Below, piece by piece: positions 38,057-49,296 of a stretch of DNA of 64,000 bases (position 1 is the stretch's first letter; each line of letters starts with the position of its first letter). This DNA is from Cadophora sp. MPI-SDFR-AT-0126. Taxonomy: Eukaryota > Ascomycota > Leotiomycetes > Helotiales > Ploettnerulaceae. The notes beneath the pieces were generated by a model that was not told the origin of the DNA, searched no databases, and worked only from the letters and a program-made list of their open reading frames with translations. The stretch spans positions 186,001 to 250,000 of the forward strand of contig JAGMVK010000017.1 in the NCBI GenBank assembly GCA_020747065.1, read 5' to 3'. The position numbers were made by a program, and so were the translations under genes.

Positions 38057-38918
38057 ATGCGACGCTCACTCCGCCAGCTCGCGGCCGTCAAGCCCTCACG
38101 GTTCCTTGAAGCCGGCACGCCCACCGGTCTCACCGGTCTCTTCACACACCCTGCTCCTCGCTCAACACTCATCTACCTTTACTCCAACACGCTCGAGAAG
38201 CTCAAGGCCTTCCCAGAATTCTCCCTATACCGTCAATCGACAGAAGCGCTGACCAAACACCGCTTGGCCATTGTGTCGGCCGTCGAACCAGAAGGCTACA
38301 AAGCGTGGGCTGAGAAAGCTCGACAGACGATCGCAGAACATCCAGAGGTGTTTAATACTGCGGCTGGCGGCGTGGCGCATGATGATGACAGGCATGTAAA
38401 GGAGGTTATTGGCGGTGCGCAATTTGTTACCAGTAAGCCGGAAGATGACCATGATGAGATCTCGACGGAGTGGGATGGGGAGAAGGATGAGGGACCACAG
38501 TTGGAGGGGAGTAGGACGGCTGCTGAGAGAAAGGACCAGAGCGAGTGGTCGAAGGAGAGGCCTGGGAGTGATGTGAAGACTGTGAAGTGGGATCCGGAGC
38601 CGCCTTTGACTGCTGAGCAGTGAGTCCTGGCTTGTCAAACGCAACTTACAAAATGCAGGTTGCTAATGCGGACCAGAATTTCGGACATTGAGAGCAAGAT
38701 TGGTGCGGGTTTGATCGAGGAGGTTATTCAGGTTGCGGAGGGAGAGCTGAAGTTGGTGGACGTTATGGCAAAGGCGAAAGTGTATGTTTTTCCTACGAGC
38801 AATTTAGATGATCAGAATGCTTGGCTAACCGACCTGCAGATGGGAAGATCTAGAGGAGAAGCCAGTCGAGGGACAATGGGAATACTTCAAGCGTCCAGGT
38901 GTCCTGCAAAACCCATAG
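38057..38918 (+). CDS. NADH:ubiquinone oxidoreductase 29.9 kDa subunit (NDUFA5-like)
   Basis: Accessory subunit of the peripheral arm of mitochondrial complex I. Three exons (38057..38619, 38677..38781, 38840..38918) give 248 residues. The N-terminus MRRSLRQLAAVKPSRFLEAG is a basic amphipathic presequence. The NDUFA5/ETC_C1 core follows (STLIYLYSNTLEKLKAFPEF, then SLYRQSTEALTKHRLAIV). A fungal-specific middle and C-terminal extension carries WEDLEEKPVEGQWEYFKRPG. The second and third exons are small and add the conserved end. For the first intron, the acceptor at 38676 rather than the earlier AG at 38658 keeps the EQISDIESKIG frame. ATG choice rests on the presequence. Confidence 0.92.
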
Positions 38919-39230
38919 AGCAAACTCTTTCGCCGCCACAAAAGTAGACCGAGTCGACAGCGAGAAAGTATGGATGTATAGTATTGCGGACTTGTAAATA
39001 GAGATACAGGCTGTTTAGGAGCAACCTTTCGGTTCCTATATCAAATTTTTTTTCGAGATCTTCCCAAGCTAATGGCAGTCAAGAGGTCAAGCACCGTGTT
39101 GATGTCTAAACTCTAACACTTCGCTCGAGGACGTTCGGAGTCCTTGACCGGCAAGTCTGTTGGTAATTCACGGCTGTCTCGCTAACCTTTACAGGATAGA
39201 TATCAAAAAAAGACTCGGATCAACCACAGC
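38919..39230. other. 3' flank of complex I gene
   Basis: About 310 bases before the HET relic. It has a T-run near 39045 and nothing else I can support. Confidence 0.45.
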
Positions 39231-39660
39231 CATGCAGAGATACAGGTATCGCCGTCTCAATAACTCCCGGATCACTATCCGGCTCCTCAGACTTCACCCA
39301 GCTGCTGTTACCAGCTCCATATTATCAAGCTCTCACATTGAGGCACCATTAAGAGACCTCCAGGACTATGAAGCAATAGCCAATTTGGAAGACGCTCAGA
39401 TTCCCGAATCCGCGATCACTTGTGATGGATAAGCGCTGCTCGTCAGGACCAATTGTGAGATGTTTTGGTGCCGACTGAGGAAGACAAGTGTGGAGCAGAT
39501 ACTGTGGATAGATTCCATATGCATAGATCAGAGTTTCACGCTGGAGAAGAGCACTCAAACCGCACTGATAGGAGCTATTTGTTAACGTGCAAGAATGGAG
39601 CTGGTTTGGCTGGGAGAGGGAGATGATGAGAGTGATATTGGCAGGCACGTCTAGGACAAA
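39231..39660 (+). pseudogene. HET (heterokaryon incompatibility) domain relic
   Basis: In one frame (codons starting at 39232, then 39430, 39583) the translation matches a HET domain N-terminus: YRYRRLNNSRITIRLLRL, then DYEAI in place of the usual YEALSYVWG, ITCDG, then after a stop ALLVRTNCEMFW, ILWIDSICIDQ, and after a second stop RARMELVWLGEGDDESD. The stops are TAA at 39430-39432 and TAA at 39583-39585, both where the family often has Gln (CDGQ.. and IYQRARM..), plus a TAG at 39652. HET proteins trigger cell death in non-self recognition. This copy lacks most of the domain's second half and everything after it. No upstream start with a promoter is evident. It looks like a decayed fragment. 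Confidence 0.75.
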
Positions 39661-42176
39661 GTCGCTTATTAAGTCATGTCCCTTGATCTCGATGGCAAGG
39701 TTTCTCGGCACCTACTGAGTGAAATGTCTTCATGTCATACTGCTGATATGCAAAGATGATATGGAGGTAACTTCGGATTTGCGATGCATCATCATAGTCG
39801 TGGCGCCGAGAGTATGAGGAACTCGGCCATTCTACGCTTTCTTCGCTTTCGTTTTTAACTTTAGATTAGCTGGACTCTTTATCCAATTGCGGAGCTACCT
39901 AGCTTTTATGGAACATTCGTCATAACCTTTTCCCATGTCTAGATTGCATCTTAAAAATCCTTGTTGTGGAAAGGCGTCGAGACGTGAGAAGATAAGAGAA
40001 CCATATGAAGAGATACGCATAATTGAATGTGCCGTTTCTGAGGAGGCAGAGAGATGGCCTTTTAGGTGTTTGTGGAATTGTAGGCAAGTGCCTTTCGTTC
40101 GAAACTTCTATGCAACTTGGAGGTTACACTAGCTCTTCATTCCGAATGCTGCTAAAAAGAAAATTCCTCAACGAGCGTTCGCGAAGGACTTGTTAGGGGC
40201 ATACATTGGTCTTGTCTTGGGTGAAGTATTTACCCTAATGATTTCGACGATATAGTTTGGTGAATCGAAGAATGGTGTTGTAAACTTGCTGTTCATGTAG
40301 CCTTGATCAGGAAAGTCTTCAAGATATTCGAATATGTTGAAGTAGAAATTTGTACTCCGCATAATCCATACCCAATGCTACGTAGATAAACTTGTGTTCG
40401 GCAAAGTGAACTCTTCCGTTCGTTTTATATATAAAGCCGTCTTTCCATTCACCCTCAATGGAATCGGAGTGGTAATTGTAGACGATAAATGTAATGAAAT
40501 AGACATTTTTTAAGCCAAGCACCCACGTTTCTACGTCACGGTGATGCCTCTTTAAAACTATAACAGGCTTAGTTTCTAACAGACTGGTCGCTTCTCTGTT
40601 GGATACGTCCGCCTCATCGCGATCAGTCTGTGAGTTTTGCTTTTGCTGATCGGAGCGACTGTTTTTGGTGGGCCCGGCTAAAACGATTAGCAAAGAAGTG
40701 AAGACATGCTTTTTGCGACAGTTCCATTTCTGATTTGTTTTGGTCTTATTCAAACTACCGTTAAGCGAGCACTTTCTGGTTCCAGCTTCGAGATTCTGTT
40801 CCAAGTATGTCGTAGTAGGAGTAAGTCGTTAAAATGGAAGACAGCGATGTTTCAGATGTTGTTGTTTACATTCGTTAATTACCTCCGCCTACACCTTGAG
40901 ATTGTAGGATGGGTTGAGCAGGAGTTTCTTGAGCCGCTGTCAGATCCTAGTCGTCTTGGTGATAGCTACATCGCTATGAACGCCTCAGTTAAAGTCGACC
41001 TATAATCGAGTGTCAATCATTGACGCTTCACAAGTGAGAAATACCCGTCGCTTTTTCTTGAAACATAGCCGTTCATTCTCGTGATGTGGTACTACTTGGT
41101 GCCATCAAGGTGGCTGCCAATTCTCATGCAGACTGTGCATAAGTTGCCGTCTAGACCATTTTGTGACGAGATTTCGCATTATTCCTCATACTGGCTTTGA
41201 TGGTTGGTTTCGCGATAATATATGTGAAGACAGTGGCTAGCCCAGGGTTTGAGGTGGCACCACCTCTGGGGCAACCTTAATTCTGCGACGAGGCCACGAT
41301 CTCTGCAGCATGTGCCGTCCCCGTGTCCTCCCGGCGGGATGGTTCTTCCACACGCCTGGGCCGAGATTTCGCATGACTTGCCGTCAGAAAATAAACTTCA
41401 TCAAAGTTCTGACGCAGAGAGGCAGTACGAGGTTTGCACAGCGAAGATTACTTAAGCGAGCTTAACGAGCGAATTAGCAGGTTGACGCGGGATAGTTGAT
41501 ACCCGATCTCAGTCTCCAAAGAGCTCCATATACAGGTCAGGCGATATGACAAGAGTTTTGAAGACACAAATCATATTGAGGACTTCAAGCCTTTTGCATT
41601 CCTTCATCCTTCAAAATCCTAAACTCATGTGAAAATCACGTGTATCTGTTCAAAGCTCAGCCTTCTAGGTATTTCGGCTGCGAATCTTTCCTTTCACCGC
41701 CCAAGGCTGAGGGATGATGGCTGACATTTTTGCCTTGGCTTTTGACTGATGCTGACAAGGTCCAATCATGAACAGTCGTCTCATCCCAGGCAATGCAGCC
41801 AGCCACTCAGGACCACTTCCCGGTCCTCAAAATAGAATTTTCAGTCAGACTCGCTTAATACGCCCGGGCCCTTCAGCTCAACCTCGCGCGATCCGTCCTA
41901 CCAACGACATCCCAGATCATCCCTCCATCAGCCAACCCGCGCCACGATGGCTACTCCCATGAAAATAACTAAGGTTCGTGTTGGATTCGTATGTATCGAC
42001 ATGTCCTGACACCATGATGAGTCTAGATGATTTGTATTGAGCGCCTTCTCTTATGTCCTTCCTTTTCCCTCCCCCCGCTTCCTTCTCTTGCTCCTTGAAT
42101 CCTCTTTCTACTTTCTTATATTTTCTGCTTACCAGCGACTCTTCTTTTTCCCTGCGCTTGTATTCCTTACATACAA
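39661..42176. other. Gene-poor region, 2.5 kb, mildly AT-rich
   Basis: Contains one 161-codon minus-strand frame (listed separately) and otherwise short frames. The last 120 bases before 42177 are strongly pyrimidine-rich (for example TTCCTTTTCCCTCCCCCC near 42059), the usual look of a fungal 5' UTR/promoter for the gene that follows. Confidence 0.5.
40319..40804 (-). CDS. Uncertain open frame, unknown protein
   Basis: A 161-codon frame without introns. I do not recognise it. The C-terminal 80 residues look protein-like, alternating hydrophobic and charged (WVLGLKNVYFITFIVYNY, then WKDGFIYKTNGRVHF), while the N-terminal part is Lys/Gln/Ser-rich and low in order. It sits in AT-rich, gene-poor DNA beside the HET relic, so it may be a lineage-specific gene, a degraded remnant or chance. 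Confidence 0.25.
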   Translation of the reverse strand: MEQNLEAGTRKCSLNGSLNKTKTNQKWNCRKKHVFTSLLIVLAGPTKNSRSDQQKQNSQTDRDEADVSNREATSLLETKPVIVLKRHHRDVETWVLGLKNVYFITFIVYNYHSDSIEGEWKDGFIYKTNGRVHFAEHKFIYVALGMDYAEYKFLLQHIRIS

Positions 42177-44241
42177 ATGTTAGCAGCTATGGATGCATCA
42201 ACTCTCTTTCCTGCTAGCCAGTTTGGCCACCCAAATCGATACGAGCAGCCGGTGGAATCACCGGACAGCGCGATTTTAATGGACATGATCTTTCAGTACC
42301 TCAGAGAAGATCCTCCAAAATCTTCACTTTCATCAACTCCAGTCGAAGCGAAGGTGCAGACATGGGCCGCTTCTCTCCCTGACTTTCAAGTTTCCCCAAT
42401 CGCTGCCGAAATGCCAAAGTACTCAGAACACGATGACTCCTCCGAACATTCATCGTCGTCCCCTCTAGAGTCCATGTTCAGCGATTCCTCGAGTTTGAGA
42501 GATTCGAATGGCCCTGAAACTCCACCTTTAACGAACAAAAATACCACAGCCACAGTCCCCAGACCGGCACGTGATGACGAGCTCATGTTTCCTGAGATGC
42601 CTAAACTACCACCTCCAGCTCCTCCAGCGACCGATCTCAATCGGAATTGCTCTCTTCGTCGAAGCTCAGAGGTAGTCAGAAGTCCATCGCGTGCTGCGAG
42701 TACCTCTCGCAGAGTGAGCTTCGGTCTTCCTCCGAATTCAAGCAATTCAAACAACGAGCGTGAACCAACATCAAAAATGCCTGTAGCTCATCAACGAATG
42801 CAAGCTACCATCACGAATCTGGTATCTCTCCCTGAGTTCTTCCCGTCGCCATCACAGGCTCCAGCCAACAAGACGTCGAATATCCCTCCTCAGTTGAGAA
42901 TCTCGACACAAAGCTCTGCTGCTCCTCAACTGCCACCTCTCGTGCATCCGGAATGGGAACTATCATTCCCCACCACACGACCTACCTACGCGGAACGTAA
43001 AGCTCAGAAATATCGAGACCAGGTCAGGCAATCAGCACCGATACCAGATCACACCAAGGAGCTATTGAAGACGCTCGAAGAAAGGAAGATATCTCCAAGC
43101 AGGCAATCCGTAGCGATTCCTCCTGCAACTTCTCCGACAAGTCGTCTTGATTCTATGAATCGCCTGAAGGCTAGTAGACAGTCAATGCAGATTCAGATCC
43201 CAACACAAATTCAGAGACATCCCATTCAAGAGGTCCCGATTCACAATCGAGCACAGAGGTCATTGGATTGGGAATTTCTTAAAAGCCTTGAAGCGAGCAA
43301 TGGTTCTCCAATCGGGCATTCGAACCAACTCCCTTCCCCGCGTCCTTTGATCTCGAAGAGGCACTCCATCCAAGTAACTCCTACCCGATCTCCTCTACAA
43401 ACCCTGCCAGAACACCCGGTTCAGATCCCGCGGAAGCCAGTATCATCAGAGCCGGCACTCACCCGGATCCAGAAGAAGGCGGAAATCGAGAGAGTCCCAG
43501 TCCAACCCGAGGGACTACCTGCGTCCCCGAGATCCACACCCAATTCCGGAGTTTGGTTCACGAAAGGGTTCTTTGCTGGACGAGAAGGCATGCAGATCAA
43601 GATGACGAGGAGAGTGACTAATTTCTCGAGGATGGAGTGGGTTCTTGAGAGTGATGATGGCTCGAAAATACTCAAGAGCTTTGGGCACAGCAACTCGTTA
43701 AGCCGTAAGACTGGTAAGTAACTCATTTCACTCAAGAAGTGCAACGAACTGACTTTTGATAGATTTCTCTGACATCGACGACACCCCGATCTTCACATTC
43801 CAGAAGAAAACAGGTAGTACTCGGGTAGCCGAAGCCCCCAACGGCACTTCATTGTTCACCATCAGGAATACGTTGTACTGTGAGTTCTCCTTCCGCAGAG
43901 CAAAGCAAGACTCCCACTGATTCAGCTTCAGCGAGCCCTTACTGGACGATAAGCCTTGGAAGCGGTAATGCAACGGCTGGCACTGCACAATGGTCAGCTC
44001 AGGGTGACGAGTCTCTCGAAAGTGTCGTCGTGAGCTGGGGTGGTTTCCAGGTCGGGCGAATCTCATTGGAGTCGAAGGCCAAGAAGCATACGGTAAGCAG
44101 ATCTGAAATATCTTTCATTCTTGAACGGTGCTAACTGCCTCACAGTACATCTTGAACGTTGCACCAGAGGTCAATTACTGTATTATCGTGGCTTTGGCGA
44201 CTGTGTTCGATGATTTGCGGACCGACGAAGGATGTTTGTGA
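42177..44241 (+). CDS. Disordered protein with LURP-one/Tubby-like C-terminal domain
   Basis: Four exons (42177..43713, 43763..43879, 43926..44092, 44146..44241) give 638 residues. The first 450 or so are Ser/Pro-rich and low-complexity with short basic motifs (RRVSFGLPPNSSN, PTYAERKAQKYRDQ), and no catalytic domain. From about residue 460 a compact domain appears across all exons: VWFTKGFFAGREGMQIKMTR, RMEWVLESDDGSKILKSF, TSLFTIRNTLY, PYWTISLGSGN, then YILNVAPEVNYCIIVALATV and a final FDDLRTDEG. The strand pattern and the last hydrophobic helix resemble LURP-one-related (Tubby C-terminal fold) proteins; the assignment is by pattern only. Two in-frame ATGs (42177, 42189) are equally good. The third intron's acceptor is doubled six bases apart (43925, 43931), both keeping frame. 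Confidence 0.75.
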
Positions 44242-45587
44242 CGAGGAAAAATTTGCAGATTATCCACTTCTCACACGGCTGGAGTTTCCTTCTCGGCGTT
44301 CTCCTAAGATTGCATGATACCCGCAACGGCCGCGGAGTTGGAAGGACTTTATTTTCTGGCGCGATTTTAGCGGAGTTGACGCGGTGGGCTGTGGAGTTTA
44401 GTTCCTGGAGTTCTGGGATTTCAGGTCCTGGATCGTGTCTTAATGGTCGTTGTATATGTACAATATTAAGCCCCAATTGACTGATGTCGATTGTGCACGA
44501 CGTTGCGGTCCCCTCTCGTCCTCTAATTTCAGCACGTGTGAAGTCAACAAGTTGATCTCGGACAGTTGGTTGCAATGCCAAAGGCCGAATGGCAGCAGCA
44601 AGGGCAACACACTACACATTCAAATGACTTTTTCTTTTTTCCCCCCAAGGCTCACATCTACTCTTTAATCAGATCCATGAAGATGAGGAGGCAAGGCGAA
44701 GTGGGCGTGGGCTTAGAATACGACACTGCTGAAGTTGCACGGACGAAGCTCGGACACCTAGGTGTTGCAAGCGAGGCAAGCGAGGGCAAGTAGCGAGACC
44801 CCGAGCACAGATCTTGCAGAGGTCTGTGAACTTTATGGCATATGACAGGTGATTTAGAGTAAAAGCTTATTGTTATTTTAGGATAGATAAGTCAATGCTG
44901 AGATCCCCTATTCGTGCTTTGAATTTCTAGGAGGGGTGAGCAGCGGGGAGATGCTCGACAGTCCATTCCCTTCTCCACATCATTCGAATCGACTCGAGTA
45001 GATATTATTCGCATAGATTCAATGGAATGGAATCACCGACCGAGATGTTATTAATCATCTAGTAGTCACAAGGATTTCTTCCCATTTTTCATGCGAGTCA
45101 TGTCGACAAGTCTAATACGAAGCAGAAGTGCAAATTCACCGATAAAAGACCAGAGGGGACAGACTTCGATCCGAAGCCAAGACCGAAGCATCCACATCTC
45201 TATCTCTGGATCTTCTCTTTACGAGCGAGGCCAAGGAAGTCAATATTCCACTTTCTCGGCTGTGAAGAGTTAAATAACATCTAACCGTTCATGCACTCTT
45301 CTTTTCGAGGCAACTCATACTACTCTATGGAAGATGAGCCACAAGAATAAGTCATTTTCTCCAACCCCTTTAACTTGCAATCAATAAAAGCTTGGTCCGC
45401 CTTTAGATGTATCTCAACCGCCTTGTCAGCTTTCTTGGCCTATCATGATGTCCTGTTCAAGTTGAGGGTCAACATGTGAACAACCGGCCACCCTATCCTC
45501 TCCTTGGGCTCAACAAGCGATCTCTCTCGACTTCTTGCCCCAACGCTCTTTGACCTATGCTACTTTGACTAGGAGTGAACAAACAAC
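44242..45587. other. Intergenic, 1.35 kb, upstream of the NLP gene
   Basis: Short frames only. A pyrimidine-rich patch at 44630-44650. No repeat or RNA gene seen. It presumably contains the NLP promoter. Confidence 0.45.
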
Positions 45588-46469
45588 ATGCAACTGCACA
45601 GTATTCTTTCCCTCTTAGCTGCTGCAGCAAGCATCAATGCCTTACCAGTAGCACTTCAATCAAGAGCGGTGGCGAACCATGATTCACTTTGGCCATTGGC
45701 CGAAAGTCTTCCTAGCGGTGCCATTGGCGATGCTATCAGAAGGTTTGAGCCGTATTTACATATCGCCCATGGCTGTCAGGTGATGACTGCTGTCAGTGCG
45801 AATGGAGACACAAGGTGTGATTTATCTTTCCAGTCTAGCTTTGGCATCTGATCTGATTGGGATACAGTGGTGGCCTCCAGGATAGTGGAAACCCCTCAGC
45901 TGGGTGCAGGTACACAGATCGTCAGCAAACTTATGTCAGAACCGCCTGGCACAATGGACGCTACGCAATCATGTACGCATGGTAAGTAGATTCGAGATCC
46001 AGCCCAACCCTCGTAAAATCCTCGGCTCAAAGCACTTTACATTCGTTGCCTGGCTTGAAAAACTGTGCTGATCCAATTACATAGGTACTGGCCAAAAGAC
46101 CAACCCAACGCCGGCAACGTCGCCGGCGGCCACCGTCACGAATGGGAAAGCACTGTAGTGTGGCTCAACAACCCGGCCGTCACCGACCCAATTCTCATCG
46201 GCGCTGCAGCTTCGGGACACGGCGGCTACAAGAAGTCGGCCAACCCGTCAAGAAATGGCGATCGCATCAAGGTCGAATACTATACCGAGTTTCCCAGGAA
46301 TCACGAGTTACAGTTCTCCAATACGGAGGGTTGGTCATTCTGGAAAATCCATTGGGATAATTTGCCGGCGCCGGCGAGACAGGCGCTTCAGGACACGGAT
46401 TTTGGGAAGGCGAATGTGCCGTTTAAGGATGGGAATTTTGAGAGTAATTTGGATAAGGCTTGGATTTGA
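45588..46469 (+). CDS. Necrosis- and ethylene-inducing-like protein (NLP/NPP1), secreted
   Basis: NLPs are secreted cytolysins that bind plant sphingolipids and permeabilise dicot membranes; some family members are non-cytotoxic. Three exons (45588..45814, 45868..45981, 46085..46469) give 241 residues, with introns of 53 and 103 nt. A signal peptide of about 18 residues is followed by a mature protein of normal length. Two cysteines early in the mature region (in HGCQV and SAGCRY) match type 1 NLPs. The central heptapeptide reads GHRHEWE instead of the usual GHRHDWE, so the metal-coordinating Asp is replaced by Glu. No frameshift or truncation is seen. Whether this copy is cytotoxic cannot be told from sequence. 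Confidence 0.93.
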
Positions 46470-48290
46470 GGATGCAGTGTCTGTGATGGGATGGTCAGAA
46501 GTGTTCGAGGAAGGGAAGGTTACATATCAGATTCTTGGGGTCATTTCATTTCGGGGTCCGTCCAGATATGCTCGTGCATCAGCGACAATGCACATGAAGG
46601 TGGGGTGCTTGGACTTAGCGAACCTGGCTATATCTGTCGGGTTAAGCCTGGTTTTGGTTCCATTTTTGTTGAGCTCAAGTCCTCCAAGATAAGAGGACCT
46701 TGTATAACTTCAAGTGTCCTTTCAGGATCAAAAGCGAGGCTACAAGCTAGAACTTTTCGCTTACCATTGTGATGTTTACATTGCCGAATGCGGTGAATGA
46801 TCGACAGACTTTGGAAAGGATAACATAAATAAGAGGACAAACGGTCAGTCACTTAGAGAACATAGTGACGTTATCTGATCAAACAGAGTTGTGAGTCAGC
46901 AAGCGTCACAACTGGCTTGTGGCACCTGACTCATGGTTCTTCTAGAATCAGTGTCATCATTGTCGTGCGATAACTTCTTCCTCGCCAAGCCCAGAACCCA
47001 TCACCCATATCCAAACCCCAGCTTAGACCTGCTTATTCAAAACCCAGCCAGTAAAGCCACGAACTTTAATCGAGTGCTTAGTCGACCCACCAGTCTGGAT
47101 ACTATCACATGTTGTTACGTCAAAACTGTAGGATATCCACGGCTCAGCCTTGCCGAGTTAGACATCAACAAGATGAAGAACCCCAGAAACCCTCTTCGGC
47201 GGATGTGTACGGAGAGGTTTACTGCATAAAGAAGCGTTAGGGTTACTTCTTTGTTTAATTTGCGTTGTTTGGGGGAAGTTGGCGAGCTTTTCGAACCTCG
47301 TTTCCTCTGGCAACTTGAACCCGGCTCTTTCAAACGTTTGCTGTCAATTAAGTGGTGTATTGAAATTCATCCTGGGCAGGAAAGTATAGCGAGATGATCA
47401 TTTCCGAAGTTCAAACAGAAATAATCAACTCCTTTTCGTCCGAAATCGGGCTGCTGAAGATATGACCTTATGGTGAGCCTGACCATATTCTTCAATAATG
47501 GCGTGGGTTTTCTACTCACGCACGCTACAAAGAAACCTTGGATTCACACCGAGTATGGGATTAACATGAATCGCCTATCATCGGCGCGAGACTTAGAATT
47601 GAGTAAATCGAAACAAAAAGCTGAGTGAGGCAAAAGATTGAGGCGTCTCGTTCGGAGCGAAGGTTTCGTGAGGTTTGCGCGAGAGATAGAGACGATCGGC
47701 TTTCCACATTGGGGATTCCGACCCTTTTTATCGGCGCAGTATTGAAGTGTGAAGAGGCAAATTTTGGAAGCCTACAAGATAGAATTGTAACGTTATCTGA
47801 AAGCGGTCTCGGTCCCGGATCACGCAATCAAGACAGTACTGGTAATATTACGAGGGTGATGGTGTCGTATCTATGGTCAAGCCACATCAACCCGTGACTA
47901 GAATGACTAGTAGTTTTCATGGCAGAAGCGTCCGCATTTCTGCAATGTTTGTTCAAGTATCGTAAGAGTTTTCTTTCACATATAGCATGGGTATATTGAC
48001 ATTTGCACTTGAAGTGTAGTGTAGTGAAAGTCAACACAGGCTATCGAGACCTCGGCCGAGTCAATAACTATGGGTGATGATGATATTTAATCTCAACGGC
48101 ATACTTCCGCGATCAGTCACGAATGCTATGGCATTAATCATTCGGCTTGTCTTGTGCGATTTGGCTTGCCGTTCCGAATGAAACCTGGGGGCTGGGGTGT
48201 ATGTACGGAAGGGTACATTCGCTTGCACTGTGAAGTACAGTAGGGGTCCTTCAGCGCCCCTAGTCGCCCTGCCAGGATCGACGATCTGAA

Positions 48291-48848
48291 ATGGGCCCTG
48301 CGTCCAAGATCGAGCCAATACCCTACATTTCACCAGCAATAGCGGGGTTCGAGCGTCTTCACATTCAATTTGGGAAATCGATCCAAGATCGAGCCAATGC
48401 CCTACATTTCACCAGCAATAGCGGGGTTCGAGCGTCTTCACGTTCAATTCGGGAAATCGATGATGATCTTTCCCCAAATCAGGTCACTCTTACGCTTACG
48501 TGGCCTGATACCTACAAGGGTCTCCCCTTTATCCAATTGAGGGCTTGTGAAGATGGCCCAAACGATGTTCTTTTTGAATCAAGGGTCAGAGAAGATTTGG
48601 ACTACACGCCGGCAGCTGAAGTAGCATTCCGAGGGTTCTCGTGCGACGTACAGTACATGCGCCTAGAGTTTCCATGGATCGATGTTTCTGTAAGTGATCG
48701 AACATTCTCTACACAGTGGCGGGCATTTCTTATTGAATATTTACTTTCTGCTCACTGCTTGGTTGGGAGCTTTCTCCGGTCCCAAACCCTTGTAGAGCCA
48801 TCGTCGATCGGTATTTCACTTCAAGCATATATTCTTGGTGCGGTTTAA
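48291..48848 (+). CDS. Uncertain open frame over the tandem repeat
   Basis: A frame of about 185 codons. The part after the duplication reads like real protein (VTLTLTWPDTYKGLPFIQL, AFRGFSCDVQYMRLEFPWID), with beta-strand-like alternation, but I recognise no family. Because the 79-base duplication changes frame, the N-terminal 50 codons encode the same DNA in two different frames, which argues that any ancestral gene was disrupted here. Confidence 0.2.
   Translation: MGPASKIEPIPYISPAIAGFERLHIQFGKSIQDRANALHFTSNSGVRASSRSIREIDDDLSPNQVTLTLTWPDTYKGLPFIQLRACEDGPNDVLFESRVREDLDYTPAAEVAFRGFSCDVQYMRLEFPWIDVSVSDRTFSTQWRAFLIEYLLSAHCLVGSFLRSQTLVEPSSIGISLQAYILGAV
48303..48460 (+). repeat. Tandem direct duplication, 79-base unit, two copies
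   Basis: Copy one is 48303-48381 and copy two is 48382-48460. They differ at only three places: A/G (ATACCC versus ATGCCC), A/G (CACATTC versus CACGTTC) and T/C (ATTTGGG versus ATTCGGG). All three are transitions, and copy one always has the A or T. Since 79 is not a multiple of three, any coding frame shifts between copies. Confidence 0.9.
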
Positions 48849-49296
48849 AAAGCTGCCGAGAAAGGTTCTTTTATACCGGTGGATATCTGGTGGTTTCGCT
48901 GTGGGCAGTCTTTCGGAGGTCGCCACGTCAGATGAATGAAAGTATTTCTTTCGCACGAGCTCCAAACGTATACTCTGGACCAATGGAAATCATATCGGAT
49001 TGTTGCTCTAGCCACGGCAGTTGGATGTCTCTGATAACGACCCATTATTCGGCATTGATCTAGAGTCCTCCCCGCGATTCTACGCAGCTCCGCAGCCTCC
49101 GCAGCCTAAGTCATCGAACGTTTCGATACGGAAGTGATATCTATATTTCCATGCCATCACCCCATCAAACATCGAATTCGTCCGTGTCGTCTAAGACAGA
49201 ATATTTGCAAACAGCAACTCCTTCTTCAACACATTCCTTATGACGACCTTTGAGAGGAACAGTATCAGGACTGTGGACTGTTACATAGGCGATCAT

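Larger units (their letters stand above)
46470..49296. other. Gene-poor region, 2.8 kb, with a tandem duplication
   Basis: No gene I can support. It holds the 79-base direct repeat listed separately and, overlapping it, a 186-codon plus-strand frame (48291-48848) with no recognised domain. Remaining frames are short. Confidence 0.45.
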
